Source: an uncultured Aquimarina sp.
GTDB taxonomy: Bacteria > Bacteroidota > Bacteroidia > Flavobacteriales > Flavobacteriaceae
Assembly: GCA_947502885.1 (NCBI GenBank)
Contig: CANNBP010000010.1
Span: 145,713-209,712 of the forward strand
Direction: 5' to 3'
Length of the DNA stretch: 64,000 nucleotides
A program made the position numbers and the translations under genes. The notes beneath the pieces were generated by a model. That model worked only from the letters and a program-made list of their open reading frames with translations, did not search any database and had not been told where the DNA came from. Shown in pieces: positions 19,389 to 27,830 of the stretch; the first letter of the stretch is position 1, and every line of letters starts with the position of its first letter.

Positions 19389-19458
19389 TTTATAAAGTTT
19401 TGTATATTCAAAATATGTAAAACTACTTTATGCTGGGTTTAAATTAAACAATTTGAAA

Positions 19459-19920
19459 TTATACACCAGTAGTTTTTTCTTTTCCAGGCTCGCTAATTGC
19501 AAAACTCTTTCTTCGGGTCATATTCTTTATAAAACTTACTTTTCTAAAGCGTAAAGCGCTCCAATCTTCATCTATGGATACTTGTCGCACGGGTTCAATA
19601 TTATAATCCCCTAAAACTCCCCAACCATAATCTCTAGTAATCTCTGTAGTATATTTTTTAGAGCTTTTTTTGGGGTAGGCAAACCATAATATGGCATCCC
19701 CTACTAGTTTTGGATATAGTGTTTCTATACGATTTTCTATTTGTTTTTTTTCAGTAACAAATACAATTGCAAAATCAACTTCTGATACTTGAATCAATGA
19801 TTCTTTAACAACAACATCCTTAAGACAATCTAATTCTTTACAAAAACCCTCTGGTTCATTAAGGATTAGTATTTCATCTAAAGAAGGAGGAAGCTGTAAT
19901 TTTTTAAAAAGGGGAGTCAT
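19459..19920 (-). CDS. DUF3052-like protein of unknown function
   Basis: A 153-residue soluble protein without signal or membrane segments. The pattern resembles DUF3052-type proteins: an N-terminal LxLPP...ILILNEPEGF segment, a middle DFAIVFVTEK strand, then DAILWFAYPKKSSKKY, and near the end EPVRQVSIDEDWSALRFRKV. The layout recalls a Rossmann-like fold but no cofactor motif can be seen. The C-terminus is a basic, Ser/Lys/Glu-rich tail. Single-gene unit, divergent from the astacin gene and convergent with the T9SS protein. Function unknown; family match moderately sure. Confidence 0.65.
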   Translation of the reverse strand: MTPLFKKLQLPPSLDEILILNEPEGFCKELDCLKDVVVKESLIQVSEVDFAIVFVTEKKQIENRIETLYPKLVGDAILWFAYPKKSSKKYTTEITRDYGWGVLGDYNIEPVRQVSIDEDWSALRFRKVSFIKNMTRRKSFAISEPGKEKTTGV

Positions 19921-20170
19921 AAGAATTGTGTATTGGTGTCTTTTAAAGATACAAAAAAAGCTGCAATGAATGTGTTAATATTTTAAATTTTAATTAATAG
20001 AATTGACTCATTCGTGCCATTTTTATGTGATTTTAATAAAAATGTTATTTAAGTAATACTTGGTGGTGAAATATGTTGATTCTTTATTATCAGTGGTTTA
20101 AATAATATACATGATGAAATAAGAATAGGGATACCGCGTTCATATTCTAACTAAACTTAACTATATTATT

Positions 20171-21157
20171 ATGAAAACAGTATTTAAGAATGTTACCCTA
20201 GGGGTGACTATGTTTACCATGTGTACAACATTTTTTTCTTGCGAGGATGAACAGTTTAACAACTCAGAAACCGAAGCCAAGAATATTCAGTACGAATTGG
20301 CATATCCTGATACATCTGGAGAGCTAACTACAATTCAGGTAGACGGACAGCCAATTGATGTAGAAAAAATTGATGGACACTATGTTTTGGGGGATATGAT
20401 TTTAAAAAAAGATGACCCCAATGCAATTATAGACAAGAGTACAGGAAGAACAGGAGGGCGTTGGCCAAACAATACGGTTTATTATACTGTAGAGAATAGT
20501 TTGCCTAATAAAAATAGAGTGACAGATGCTATTGCGCATTGGGAGGCTAATACAGTTTTAAGATTTGTGCAACGAACCAATCAACCAGATTATGTGTATT
20601 TTAGATCGGGCGGAGGATGTTCTTCTTATGTAGGTCGTCAAGGTGGTCGACAAAACATTACTCTAGGTGATTTTTGTTCAACCGGTAATACCATACATGA
20701 AATTGGTCACGCAGTGGGGTTGTGGCATGAACAAAGTCGAAAGGATAGAGATCAATATATTACAGTAAACTTTCAGAATATATCAAATGGTGCTGATTAT
20801 AATTTTCAAACATATATACAGCAAGGACTTGATGGAGATGAGTATACTAGTGAATTGGATCTAAATAGTATTATGATGTATGGGTCTTATTTCTTTTCTA
20901 TTGCAAGAGATAAGCCTACAATAGTAAAAAAGGATGGGTCTACTTTTGAAATACAGAGAGATGGACTTTCGCCTGGTGATCTTGAAGGGATACGCAAGAT
21001 GTATTCTGGAGATGTGATAGGAGATGATATATGCAAAGGAGTCGCTCCATGGTCTAGTAATCAAAATTATCAGGTAGGAGATCGAGTTACCTATCGTGGA
21101 TATTTATATGAGAGAGCTACAAATCGTTGGAATCGTATTGGTAAATGCGCTTCTTAA
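20171..21157 (+). CDS. Astacin-like (M12A) zinc metalloprotease, putative lipoprotein
   Basis: A 328-residue exported protease. Zinc-binding motif HEIGHAVGLWH at 176-186 with the following EQSRKDRD typical of astacins, and the Met-turn SIMMYGS around 233-239. N-terminal TTFFSC with Cys24 reads as a lipoprotein signal, so it should be lipid-anchored, with the acidic EDEQ after Cys24. Residues 25-95 are a pro-region, which in astacins blocks the site. After the catalytic domain comes a ~35-residue module (APWSSNQNYQVGDRVTYRGY, then LYERATNRW) that looks like a carbohydrate-binding module 5/12 (chitin-binding type 3). Inferred role: degradation of extracellular protein, perhaps in chitin-rich material. 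Monocistronic, ending at a terminator shared with htpG. Confidence 0.9.
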   Translation: MKTVFKNVTLGVTMFTMCTTFFSCEDEQFNNSETEAKNIQYELAYPDTSGELTTIQVDGQPIDVEKIDGHYVLGDMILKKDDPNAIIDKSTGRTGGRWPNNTVYYTVENSLPNKNRVTDAIAHWEANTVLRFVQRTNQPDYVYFRSGGGCSSYVGRQGGRQNITLGDFCSTGNTIHEIGHAVGLWHEQSRKDRDQYITVNFQNISNGADYNFQTYIQQGLDGDEYTSELDLNSIMMYGSYFFSIARDKPTIVKKDGSTFEIQRDGLSPGDLEGIRKMYSGDVIGDDICKGVAPWSSNQNYQVGDRVTYRGYLYERATNRWNRIGKCAS

Positions 21158-21170
21158 TGTATAGATAAAC

Positions 21171-21203
21171 AAAAAACCGCTTCAAATTATGAAGCGGTTT
21201 TTA
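21171..21203. terminator. Bidirectional terminator between astacin gene and htpG
   Basis: Stem AACCGCTTCA / TGAAGCGGTT with AATTA-type loop, flanked by A6 and T5. It lies between the convergent stops at 21157 and 21233. Confidence 0.9.
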
Positions 21204-21232
21204 TTTAATTATTTATAAAAAGTAGTATAGAC

Positions 21233-23119
21233 TTACTTAATCATCTCGTAACTACGTTTAATAAATGACGTTAATTCTTCTCCTTTTAATAGGTTTTGAG
21301 AAAGTCTAGCTAAGTCTAAAGATTGTTTTATTAAACGTTCTTTTTTCTTATCTGTTTTTGTACTAAAAATTTCTCCAACCAAATCATGGTTCGTATTTAC
21401 AACTAGGTTGTACATTTCTGGCATATTACCAAACATGTTCATTCCTCCACCACCAGTTTGTTGCATTTCTTTCATACGACGCATAAACTCTGGCTGTGTA
21501 ATCATAAATGGAGATGCATTACTATCCATTGCTTCTAACTGGATTGTATATTTATCAGAAGGAATAACTTTTTCTAAATCAGTTTTAAGAGTTTCTTTTT
21601 CCTCATCAGATAATTTAGATATTGTTTCTTCGTCTTTTTTGATAAGATTATCTATATGATCACCATCTACACGAACAAAAGACACATTTTCTTTACTAGT
21701 TTCTAGCTTTTGGATTAAATGCGATACGATAGGTGAGTCTAATAATAAAACTTCATATCCTTTATTTTTTGCAGCTTCAATATATGGATGTTGCTCATCT
21801 TTGTTTGAAGCATATAGCACAACAAGTTTATCGTCTTTGTCAGTTTGACTATCTTTAATTTTTTCTTGAAGTTCTTCAAAAGTAAGATAAGTATCATCTA
21901 CTGTTGGGTATAGTGCAAATTTGTCTGCTTTTTCAAAGAATTTATCTTCAGAAAGCATTCCATATTCAATAACTACTTTGATATCATTCCATTTCTTTTC
22001 AAAATCTTCACGATCGTTTTTGAATAGAGAAGCTAATTTATCTGCTACTTTACGAGTAATATAGCTAGAAATCTTCTTTACAGCTCCATCTGCTTGTAAG
22101 TATGAACGAGATACATTTAGAGGAATATCTGGAGAATCAATAACACCACGTAGCATTGTTAAGAATTCTGGCACAATACCTTCTACATTATCTGTAACAA
22201 ATACTTGGTTTTGGTATAATTGAATTTTATCCTTTTGGATATTCATATCCTGACCTAATTTTGGGAAATATAAGATTCCGGTCAAGTTAAAAGGATAATC
22301 TACATTTAAGTGAATATTAAAAAGAGGCTCTTCAAATTGCATAGGATACAATTCTCGATAAAAACCTTTATAATCTTCGTCATTTAAATCAGCAGGTTGC
22401 TTTGTCCATGCTGGATTTGGATTGTTTATGATATTATCTACTTCTTGAGTAGGGGCTGGATCCTCTTCTTTAGCATCTTCAGGTTTTGGTAAAGTTTCAG
22501 TCTTAGTTCCAAACTTGATAGAAACAGGCATGAATTTGTTATACTTTACCAATAACTCTTTAATTCTATTTTCTTCTAAGAATTCTGTTTCCTCTTCACC
22601 AATATGAAGAATGATTTCAGTTCCTCTTTCAGTTTTATCGTGTGCTTCTAAGGTATAAGAAGGAGAACCATCACATGTCCAATGAGCAGCAGGCTCATCC
22701 TTATAAGACTTTGTAATAATTTCTACTTTATCTGCTACCATAAATGCAGAATAAAAACCAAGACCAAAGTGACCAATTATTCCAGAATCTTTAGCACTAT
22801 CTTTGTATTTTTCAAGGAATTCTTCTGCTCCAGAAAAAGCTACTTGATTGATGTATTTTTCAACTTCTTCAGAAGTCATTCCTAGTCCTTGATCGATAAT
22901 ACGCAATTGCTTATTTTCTTTATCGACTATAACTTCAATTCTAGGATCACCATATTCTACTTTAGCTTCACCAATATTAGTTAAATGTTTTAATTTTAAA
23001 GTTGCATCTGTCGCGTTAGAAATTAATTCTCGTAAAAAAATCTCATGATCAGAGTACAAAAACTTTTTAATTAACGGAAAAATGTTTTCTACAGATACAT
23101 TAATACTTCCTGTTGCCAT
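21233..23119 (-). CDS. htpG: Molecular chaperone HtpG (Hsp90)
   Basis: A 628-residue ATP-dependent cytoplasmic chaperone, the normal bacterial length. The N-terminal GHKL ATPase shows FLRELISNATDA, RIIDQGLGMT and IGHFGLGFYSAFMV. The middle domain carries the loop with the catalytic arginine region (LNVSRSYLQAD) and the C-terminal dimerisation domain ends at YEMIK without the eukaryotic MEEVD tail. A short acidic linker (PKPEDAKEEDPAPTQEVD) sits after the ATPase domain. An inverted repeat overlaps the presumed -33 region, consistent with stress control. Start at 23119 gives the typical MATGSINVSVENIFPLIKKF. Confidence 0.97.
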   Translation of the reverse strand: MATGSINVSVENIFPLIKKFLYSDHEIFLRELISNATDATLKLKHLTNIGEAKVEYGDPRIEVIVDKENKQLRIIDQGLGMTSEEVEKYINQVAFSGAEEFLEKYKDSAKDSGIIGHFGLGFYSAFMVADKVEIITKSYKDEPAAHWTCDGSPSYTLEAHDKTERGTEIILHIGEEETEFLEENRIKELLVKYNKFMPVSIKFGTKTETLPKPEDAKEEDPAPTQEVDNIINNPNPAWTKQPADLNDEDYKGFYRELYPMQFEEPLFNIHLNVDYPFNLTGILYFPKLGQDMNIQKDKIQLYQNQVFVTDNVEGIVPEFLTMLRGVIDSPDIPLNVSRSYLQADGAVKKISSYITRKVADKLASLFKNDREDFEKKWNDIKVVIEYGMLSEDKFFEKADKFALYPTVDDTYLTFEELQEKIKDSQTDKDDKLVVLYASNKDEQHPYIEAAKNKGYEVLLLDSPIVSHLIQKLETSKENVSFVRVDGDHIDNLIKKDEETISKLSDEEKETLKTDLEKVIPSDKYTIQLEAMDSNASPFMITQPEFMRRMKEMQQTGGGGMNMFGNMPEMYNLVVNTNHDLVGEIFSTKTDKKKERLIKQSLDLARLSQNLLKGEELTSFIKRSYEMIK

Positions 23120-23582
23120 TGTTATTTTTTTAAATTTTTGTTGTCTTTATTGTTATGAGATGATTCATGTTCAAAAAAAATACCAATGTGATTGATCTGT
23201 CAAACTGACATTAATGACGTTGTTTCTATGTGATGATTGTCAGGTTTTGGTATTGTTTACCATGTCTATAACTAATTGCACATAATCCTTAACAGAGAAT
23301 GCAACTTTTTGATTCATATCATGTATTTATGATTTTGTATTATGGGAGTATAGTTCTTAGAAGTATTTTGTTATTGGGGTTGCAAATAAGTAGAAAAACA
23401 CTTTTGGTCTTAAATTAATTTGTGGGTTCTTTGATTTTTTTTGCTGTTTTATGAGTGTAACTAACGGTTTTTTTGTTTGTTATGTATGCATAGCATATAA
23501 TTAAAGTTTCTTTTTTCAAACAGGGAAGAATACATATATTGTAGGAAATTTTTACAGCAAAAAACAAACAATATTTAACCAT
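23120..23582. other. Divergent intergenic region between htpG and ketosynthase gene
   Basis: 463 bp with no supported gene. On the htpG side it has the element TGTCAAACTGACA (23198-23210) and further away TGGTATTGTTTACCA (23248-23262), a 5-bp-arm inverted repeat. The ketosynthase side is AT-rich with no convincing TAnnTTTG. Confidence 0.5.
23172..23210 (-). promoter_or_regulatory. htpG promoter region with inverted repeat TGTCAnnnTGACA
   Basis: Read on the minus strand: TGTCAGTTTGACA contains a TTG (23203-23201), then 18 nt, then TA followed by eight Ts and G (23182-23172), a degenerate TAnnTTTG. The inverted repeat overlapping the -33 suggests an operator or a stress-sigma site. Positions are seen directly; function is inference. 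Confidence 0.4.
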
Positions 23583-24590
23583 ATGTATACATCAAAAATA
23601 TCGGGACTAGGATCTTATGTTCCTGAGAATATCGTGACTAATGACGACTTGGCAAAAGTAATGGATACTAATGATGAGTGGATACAGGAACGAACTGGGA
23701 TACAACAACGACGTCACATAAAAAAAGGAGATGGTAATAGTACTTCAGTAATGGGAGCAAAAGCAGCTAAGATAGCTATTGATAGAGCAAACTTAACTAC
23801 AGATGATATAGACTTAATCGTATTTGCTACCCTAAGTCCAGAAATGTATTTTCCAGGAGGTGGAGTTCAAGTGCAAGAAATGTTAAACATGAGTACAATA
23901 CCTGCATTGGATGTTCGCAATCAATGTAGTGGTTTTGTATATGGTTTATCGGTTGCAGATCAGTTTGTGAAAACTGGAATGTATAAAAATGTATTGGTTA
24001 TAGGAAGTGAGAATCATAGCGGAGGATTAGATATGACCACTAGGGGAAGAAGTGTTTCTGTTATTTTTGGAGATGGGGCAGGTGCAGCCGTGGTTACTAG
24101 AAGTGATAAGGAGGGCTCAGGAATCTTATCCACACATTTGCATAGTGAAGGTGCTCATGCAAAAGAGTTATCTCTTGAAGGGCCTAATACAGGGCATTGG
24201 GTGCCAGAAATTATTGCGGAAAACCCACAGGAAGATATTCCATATTATCCATACATGAATGGACAGTTTGTATTTAAAAATGCAGTTGTTCGTTTTTCTG
24301 AAGTTATTAATGAAGGTTTACAAACAAACGAGTTAACTCCAGGAGATATTAATATGTTAATACCACATCAAGCAAACTTAAGAATATCTCAATTTGTGCA
24401 AAAGAAGTTTGGGTTATCAGATGATCAGGTTTTTAACAATATTCAAAAATATGGTAATACGACTGCAGCCTCAATTCCTATAGCACTTACAGAAGCTTGG
24501 GAACAAGGAAAAATCAAAGAAGGTGATTTAGTGGTTCTTGCAGCTTTTGGAAGTGGGTTTACTTGGGGTAGTGCAATTATTCGATGGTAA
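23583..24590 (+). CDS. 3-oxoacyl-ACP synthase III family ketosynthase (FabH-like)
   Basis: A 335-residue thiolase-fold enzyme that would condense an acyl-CoA or acyl-ACP starter with malonyl-ACP or another acyl chain. Catalytic triad visible: Cys115 in RNQCSGFVYG, His262 in IPHQANLRI, Asn292 in YGNTTAASIP. The C-terminal glycine-rich GSGFTWGSAIIRW closes the active site as in FabH. Stand-alone gene with its own terminator, not in a fab operon; FabH in flavobacteria is usually beside plsX/rpmF, so this is likelier a paralogue used for a special starter unit. Its exact substrate cannot be told. Confidence 0.85.
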   Translation: MYTSKISGLGSYVPENIVTNDDLAKVMDTNDEWIQERTGIQQRRHIKKGDGNSTSVMGAKAAKIAIDRANLTTDDIDLIVFATLSPEMYFPGGGVQVQEMLNMSTIPALDVRNQCSGFVYGLSVADQFVKTGMYKNVLVIGSENHSGGLDMTTRGRSVSVIFGDGAGAAVVTRSDKEGSGILSTHLHSEGAHAKELSLEGPNTGHWVPEIIAENPQEDIPYYPYMNGQFVFKNAVVRFSEVINEGLQTNELTPGDINMLIPHQANLRISQFVQKKFGLSDDQVFNNIQKYGNTTAASIPIALTEAWEQGKIKEGDLVVLAAFGSGFTWGSAIIRW

Positions 24591-24609
24591 TTCTAAATAG
24601 ATAGAAGAC

Positions 24610-24643
24610 AAAAAAACGCGAAGTGACTACTTCGCGTTTTTTA
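24610..24643 (+). terminator. Rho-independent terminator
   Basis: Stem AACGCGAAGT / ACTTCGCGTT, loop GACT-like, then T6; follows the ketosynthase stop by about 20 bp. Confidence 0.9.
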
Positions 24644-24862
24644 TATTACATAACTCTTGGTTACTAATTTTTTAAAGGCTAATTCAAATAAATCATAACC
24701 ATGATTCTATTCATATAAACGTCATAAATTCTAATGTGTTACAACATGCTATGATTTTTCACAATTATTTAACTTAAAGAACATTTTTTGACAAGTATGT
24801 ATCTGAAAAATATAATTAGAATATTGATAATGAGCTTTTAATAGGTTTTTTAAATTAAACAA

Positions 24863-27265
24863 TTAGAGTAATCCTCCACCAGATTTTTCATTTTTATCTC
24901 TACGTTTTCTGGAAACTTTTCTGTTTTTACCACTTCCAAATCTATATGATAAGCCTAGGTATATAGTTTGAGTTTCCCCTTTAAATTCTCCATTTTGGCG
25001 GTATGGGTTCTCACTATCAAATCTAAATTTCATAGTATCAAAAACATCATTAAAGTTTACACTAAAAGTTCCTTTACCTTCAAGAAAGTTATAACGTGCT
25101 CCTGTATTTACAAAGTAAAAAGGTTTTGAGTTAAATTGAACTCCTTTTTGGTCACCACGGTAAAATCCAAACACTTGAAAAGTTAGATTCTTTGTGGCTT
25201 TTATACTATTGTTAACTCTAAAATTATAAACAACGGCATCGACTTCTTTATTAATTGGCTCTATTACCCCTGTATCACTAACACTTTCAACAACTCCCTT
25301 TTGTGTTTGTCCATAAAGATCAAAGCTCGCATTAATACTCCACCATTTAGTTGCTTTATAATTACTGTTTACTTCTATACCATAGGCTGAGTTATCTTCG
25401 TAGTTGTCATGTGTTAATACTTGATTTTCGGCATTTAGAGGATCTTGTAATATAATTTGATTGATTTCATCGTTTATAAGGCGATAAAAGACACCACTTG
25501 TAATAGAACCTTTATTTAGTCTTCTTGTATAATTAAATTCTAATGAGTTAGTAAATTGTGGATCTAGAGATGGGTTTCCTTTACCCGTTATTCTTCCAAT
25601 ATTCCATTCTCTAATAGGATTAACTTGGTTTAACCCCGGGCGATCTATTCTACGACTATAACTTAATTGATAACTGTTCTTTTCTCCTGATTTGTAAGAT
25701 ACAAAAGCAGATGGGTATACTGTAATAAAGTCATCTTCAAATATTTTTGTGTCATTTTCGGTAGCTACAACATCGTAACTTTCTATACGTGCACCTAGTT
25801 GATATGACCACTTTTCAAAATTTTGACCATAGGTTCCGTAAAAAGAATAGATATTTCGGTCATACTTAAATCTAGAGTCGTCAAAAATTGTTGATGTTGT
25901 GTTGTAAGTATCATCTGTTCTTCTTAAACGAGCTTCGGCTCCTAATTCTAATTTAGTTTTTTCAGAAAGAGGGTTGACATAGTCTAGATTGATAGTTGTA
26001 TTTTTTCTGTCTTTTTCAATGTCATCGATATAAGGTAGGAAGGTTCCATTTCCACCAATACGACTAAATTTATCCTTGTTAGTACTTTCAAAAATATTGT
26101 AATCAACTTCTAATTCTATATTATGTCCTTCTTTAGTAAAATCGTGCTTATAATCAAAATTATAGGTAGATCCAATATTGTCTTGAGCTCCGATACTTAG
26201 TAATTTATAATCAGCAAAATCATTATTTAGAAAGAAAGCATCGGTACCTAAATCAGTTTTACCATCAAATAAATTTTGATTGGTATAAAATGAAACGGTA
26301 TTTTTCTCATTTACATAGTAATCAAGGCCAACTTTAAAAATATGAGATTTTTCGTTAGAAAAAATACTTACAGCTTGTTTTGTATTGTTATCTTCTCTAA
26401 AAATGAAACCTCCTTGATTTCTTTTATTCGTATTGTTACCATAGTTACCATAAACATTTATTTTACCCGTTCTGTAGTTTAGGTCAATAGAGCTATTAAA
26501 TCTTGCATTTTGATCAAAATTCAATCCTAGATTAATATTACCATTAAATCCTATGTTGCTATTCTTATGTAAGATGATATTAATAATACCGCTCATCCCT
26601 TCTGGGTTATACTTTGCAGAAGGATTGGTTATCAATTCTATTTTTTTTATCGACGTAGACGGAATTTGTTTTAATAACTGGGCGGCGTCTATATTAGTAG
26701 GTTTACCGTCAATTAGGATACGAACATTTTCATTACCTCTTAAGGCGATATTACCATCTTGATCTACGTTTACAGAAGGTATGTTATTCATGATTTCTGA
26801 AGCACTACCACCAGTTGTAGTAAGGTCTTTTCCTACATTAATTACCTTGCGATCGATTTTTTGCTCTATGGTAGTTCGTTCTGCTACAATAGTAACGTCG
26901 TCCAACGATTCGGCTTCTTCTTCCAAAGATATTGTACCAATATTAATATCTTTATTTTTACGAGATATTTCTATGGTTTGAGAATATGTTTTGTAACCAA
27001 TAAATTGAACTTGCAAAGTGTAATTACCTTTAGGGATATCTGAGATTACAAAATCTCCATTTTCGGTACTTATTCCACCACTAATAATTTTATTACTCCC
27101 ATCCTGAATTGCAATTGTGGCGTATGGAATTGGTTGCTGAAGCGCTTTGTCGATAACTTTTCCTTGAATACTACCAACAATGGCATTATCATTTGGTTGT
27201 GCCGTTAAAAGCAAGCTCCAAAATGAGAAAAATAATAACATAACTTTTTGATAAACTGTTTTCAT
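24863..27265 (-). CDS. TonB-dependent-receptor-like outer-membrane beta-barrel protein
   Basis: An 800-residue outer-membrane receptor. Signal peptide to about residue 22 (LLLTAQ). Then a carboxypeptidase-regulatory-like domain (IQGKVIDKALQQPIPYATIA, about 33-110), a plug domain (about 125-235: SASEIMNNIPSVNVDQDGNI, RILIDGKPTNID, IELITNPSAKYNPEGMSGI, NIILHKN) and a beta-barrel of the outer membrane protein beta-barrel family (OMP_b-brl_3 type), ending in YLGLSYRFGSGKNRK with a short basic tail RKVSRKRRDKNEKSGGG. No SusD partner is adjacent, so it is not a glycan SusCD pair. Substrate unknown. The basic, glycine-ended tail after the last strand is periplasmic or linked to plug removal; its meaning is unclear. 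Confidence 0.87.
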   Translation of the reverse strand: MKTVYQKVMLLFFSFWSLLLTAQPNDNAIVGSIQGKVIDKALQQPIPYATIAIQDGSNKIISGGISTENGDFVISDIPKGNYTLQVQFIGYKTYSQTIEISRKNKDINIGTISLEEEAESLDDVTIVAERTTIEQKIDRKVINVGKDLTTTGGSASEIMNNIPSVNVDQDGNIALRGNENVRILIDGKPTNIDAAQLLKQIPSTSIKKIELITNPSAKYNPEGMSGIINIILHKNSNIGFNGNINLGLNFDQNARFNSSIDLNYRTGKINVYGNYGNNTNKRNQGGFIFREDNNTKQAVSIFSNEKSHIFKVGLDYYVNEKNTVSFYTNQNLFDGKTDLGTDAFFLNNDFADYKLLSIGAQDNIGSTYNFDYKHDFTKEGHNIELEVDYNIFESTNKDKFSRIGGNGTFLPYIDDIEKDRKNTTINLDYVNPLSEKTKLELGAEARLRRTDDTYNTTSTIFDDSRFKYDRNIYSFYGTYGQNFEKWSYQLGARIESYDVVATENDTKIFEDDFITVYPSAFVSYKSGEKNSYQLSYSRRIDRPGLNQVNPIREWNIGRITGKGNPSLDPQFTNSLEFNYTRRLNKGSITSGVFYRLINDEINQIILQDPLNAENQVLTHDNYEDNSAYGIEVNSNYKATKWWSINASFDLYGQTQKGVVESVSDTGVIEPINKEVDAVVYNFRVNNSIKATKNLTFQVFGFYRGDQKGVQFNSKPFYFVNTGARYNFLEGKGTFSVNFNDVFDTMKFRFDSENPYRQNGEFKGETQTIYLGLSYRFGSGKNRKVSRKRRDKNEKSGGGLL

Positions 27266-27830
27266 TTGATTGTTTGTTTGATTGATTGATGATGCAATGC
27301 ATTGTACTTTGTATTACATAGTATAGGATGCAAAGTTTTTAAATTTTTATCACATAATGATTAATCATGTTTGGGATAAGACGACTATTTTTTGGGTATG
27401 TTACATATTATTTTTGGTTTTAACATTTTATTATCATTACGGTAATATAATGTGGGTAGGAAATTTGTAATATAAAAACGAGTTGTAATTCATTGTATAC
27501 TACGTTTTAACAAGAATAAAGGTTGAAAAATGAAATTCAAGGATAATTTGTTTTTGTATATTGTGTTATATTATCTTGTTTTCATGTTTATTTTGTGCTT
27601 TAAGGTTGATATATGATTTAATTCACATTTATTTAACAATAAATATGGGAAATAAGAGTTAATTCATTAATTTTAGAAATAACATGGGGACTTCCTAGAA
27701 GGATTAAGATGTAGAAGGGAATCTTATTTTTATATTTAAACCAACTTTTTTAGCGTTGTTATCTGGGGCTTGATTTCTAATTGTTTATGTTGTTGTTGAG
27801 GATTAAGTATCTTGTTCGTTAAGATTGGCT
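27266..27830. other. Divergent intergenic region
   Basis: 565 bp of AT-rich DNA between the receptor and kinase genes. It has a palindromic ATGCAATGCAT-type run near 27293, a lone TATTTTTG at 27409-27416 without a properly spaced TTG, and a 28-codon hydrophobic ORF at 27530-27616. No gene is firmly supported. Confidence 0.5.

Noticed and set aside
23583..24590. Calling the ketosynthase fabH
   Set aside because: The Cys-His-Asn triad is present but fab neighbours are absent, so a paralogue cannot be excluded; symbol left blank.
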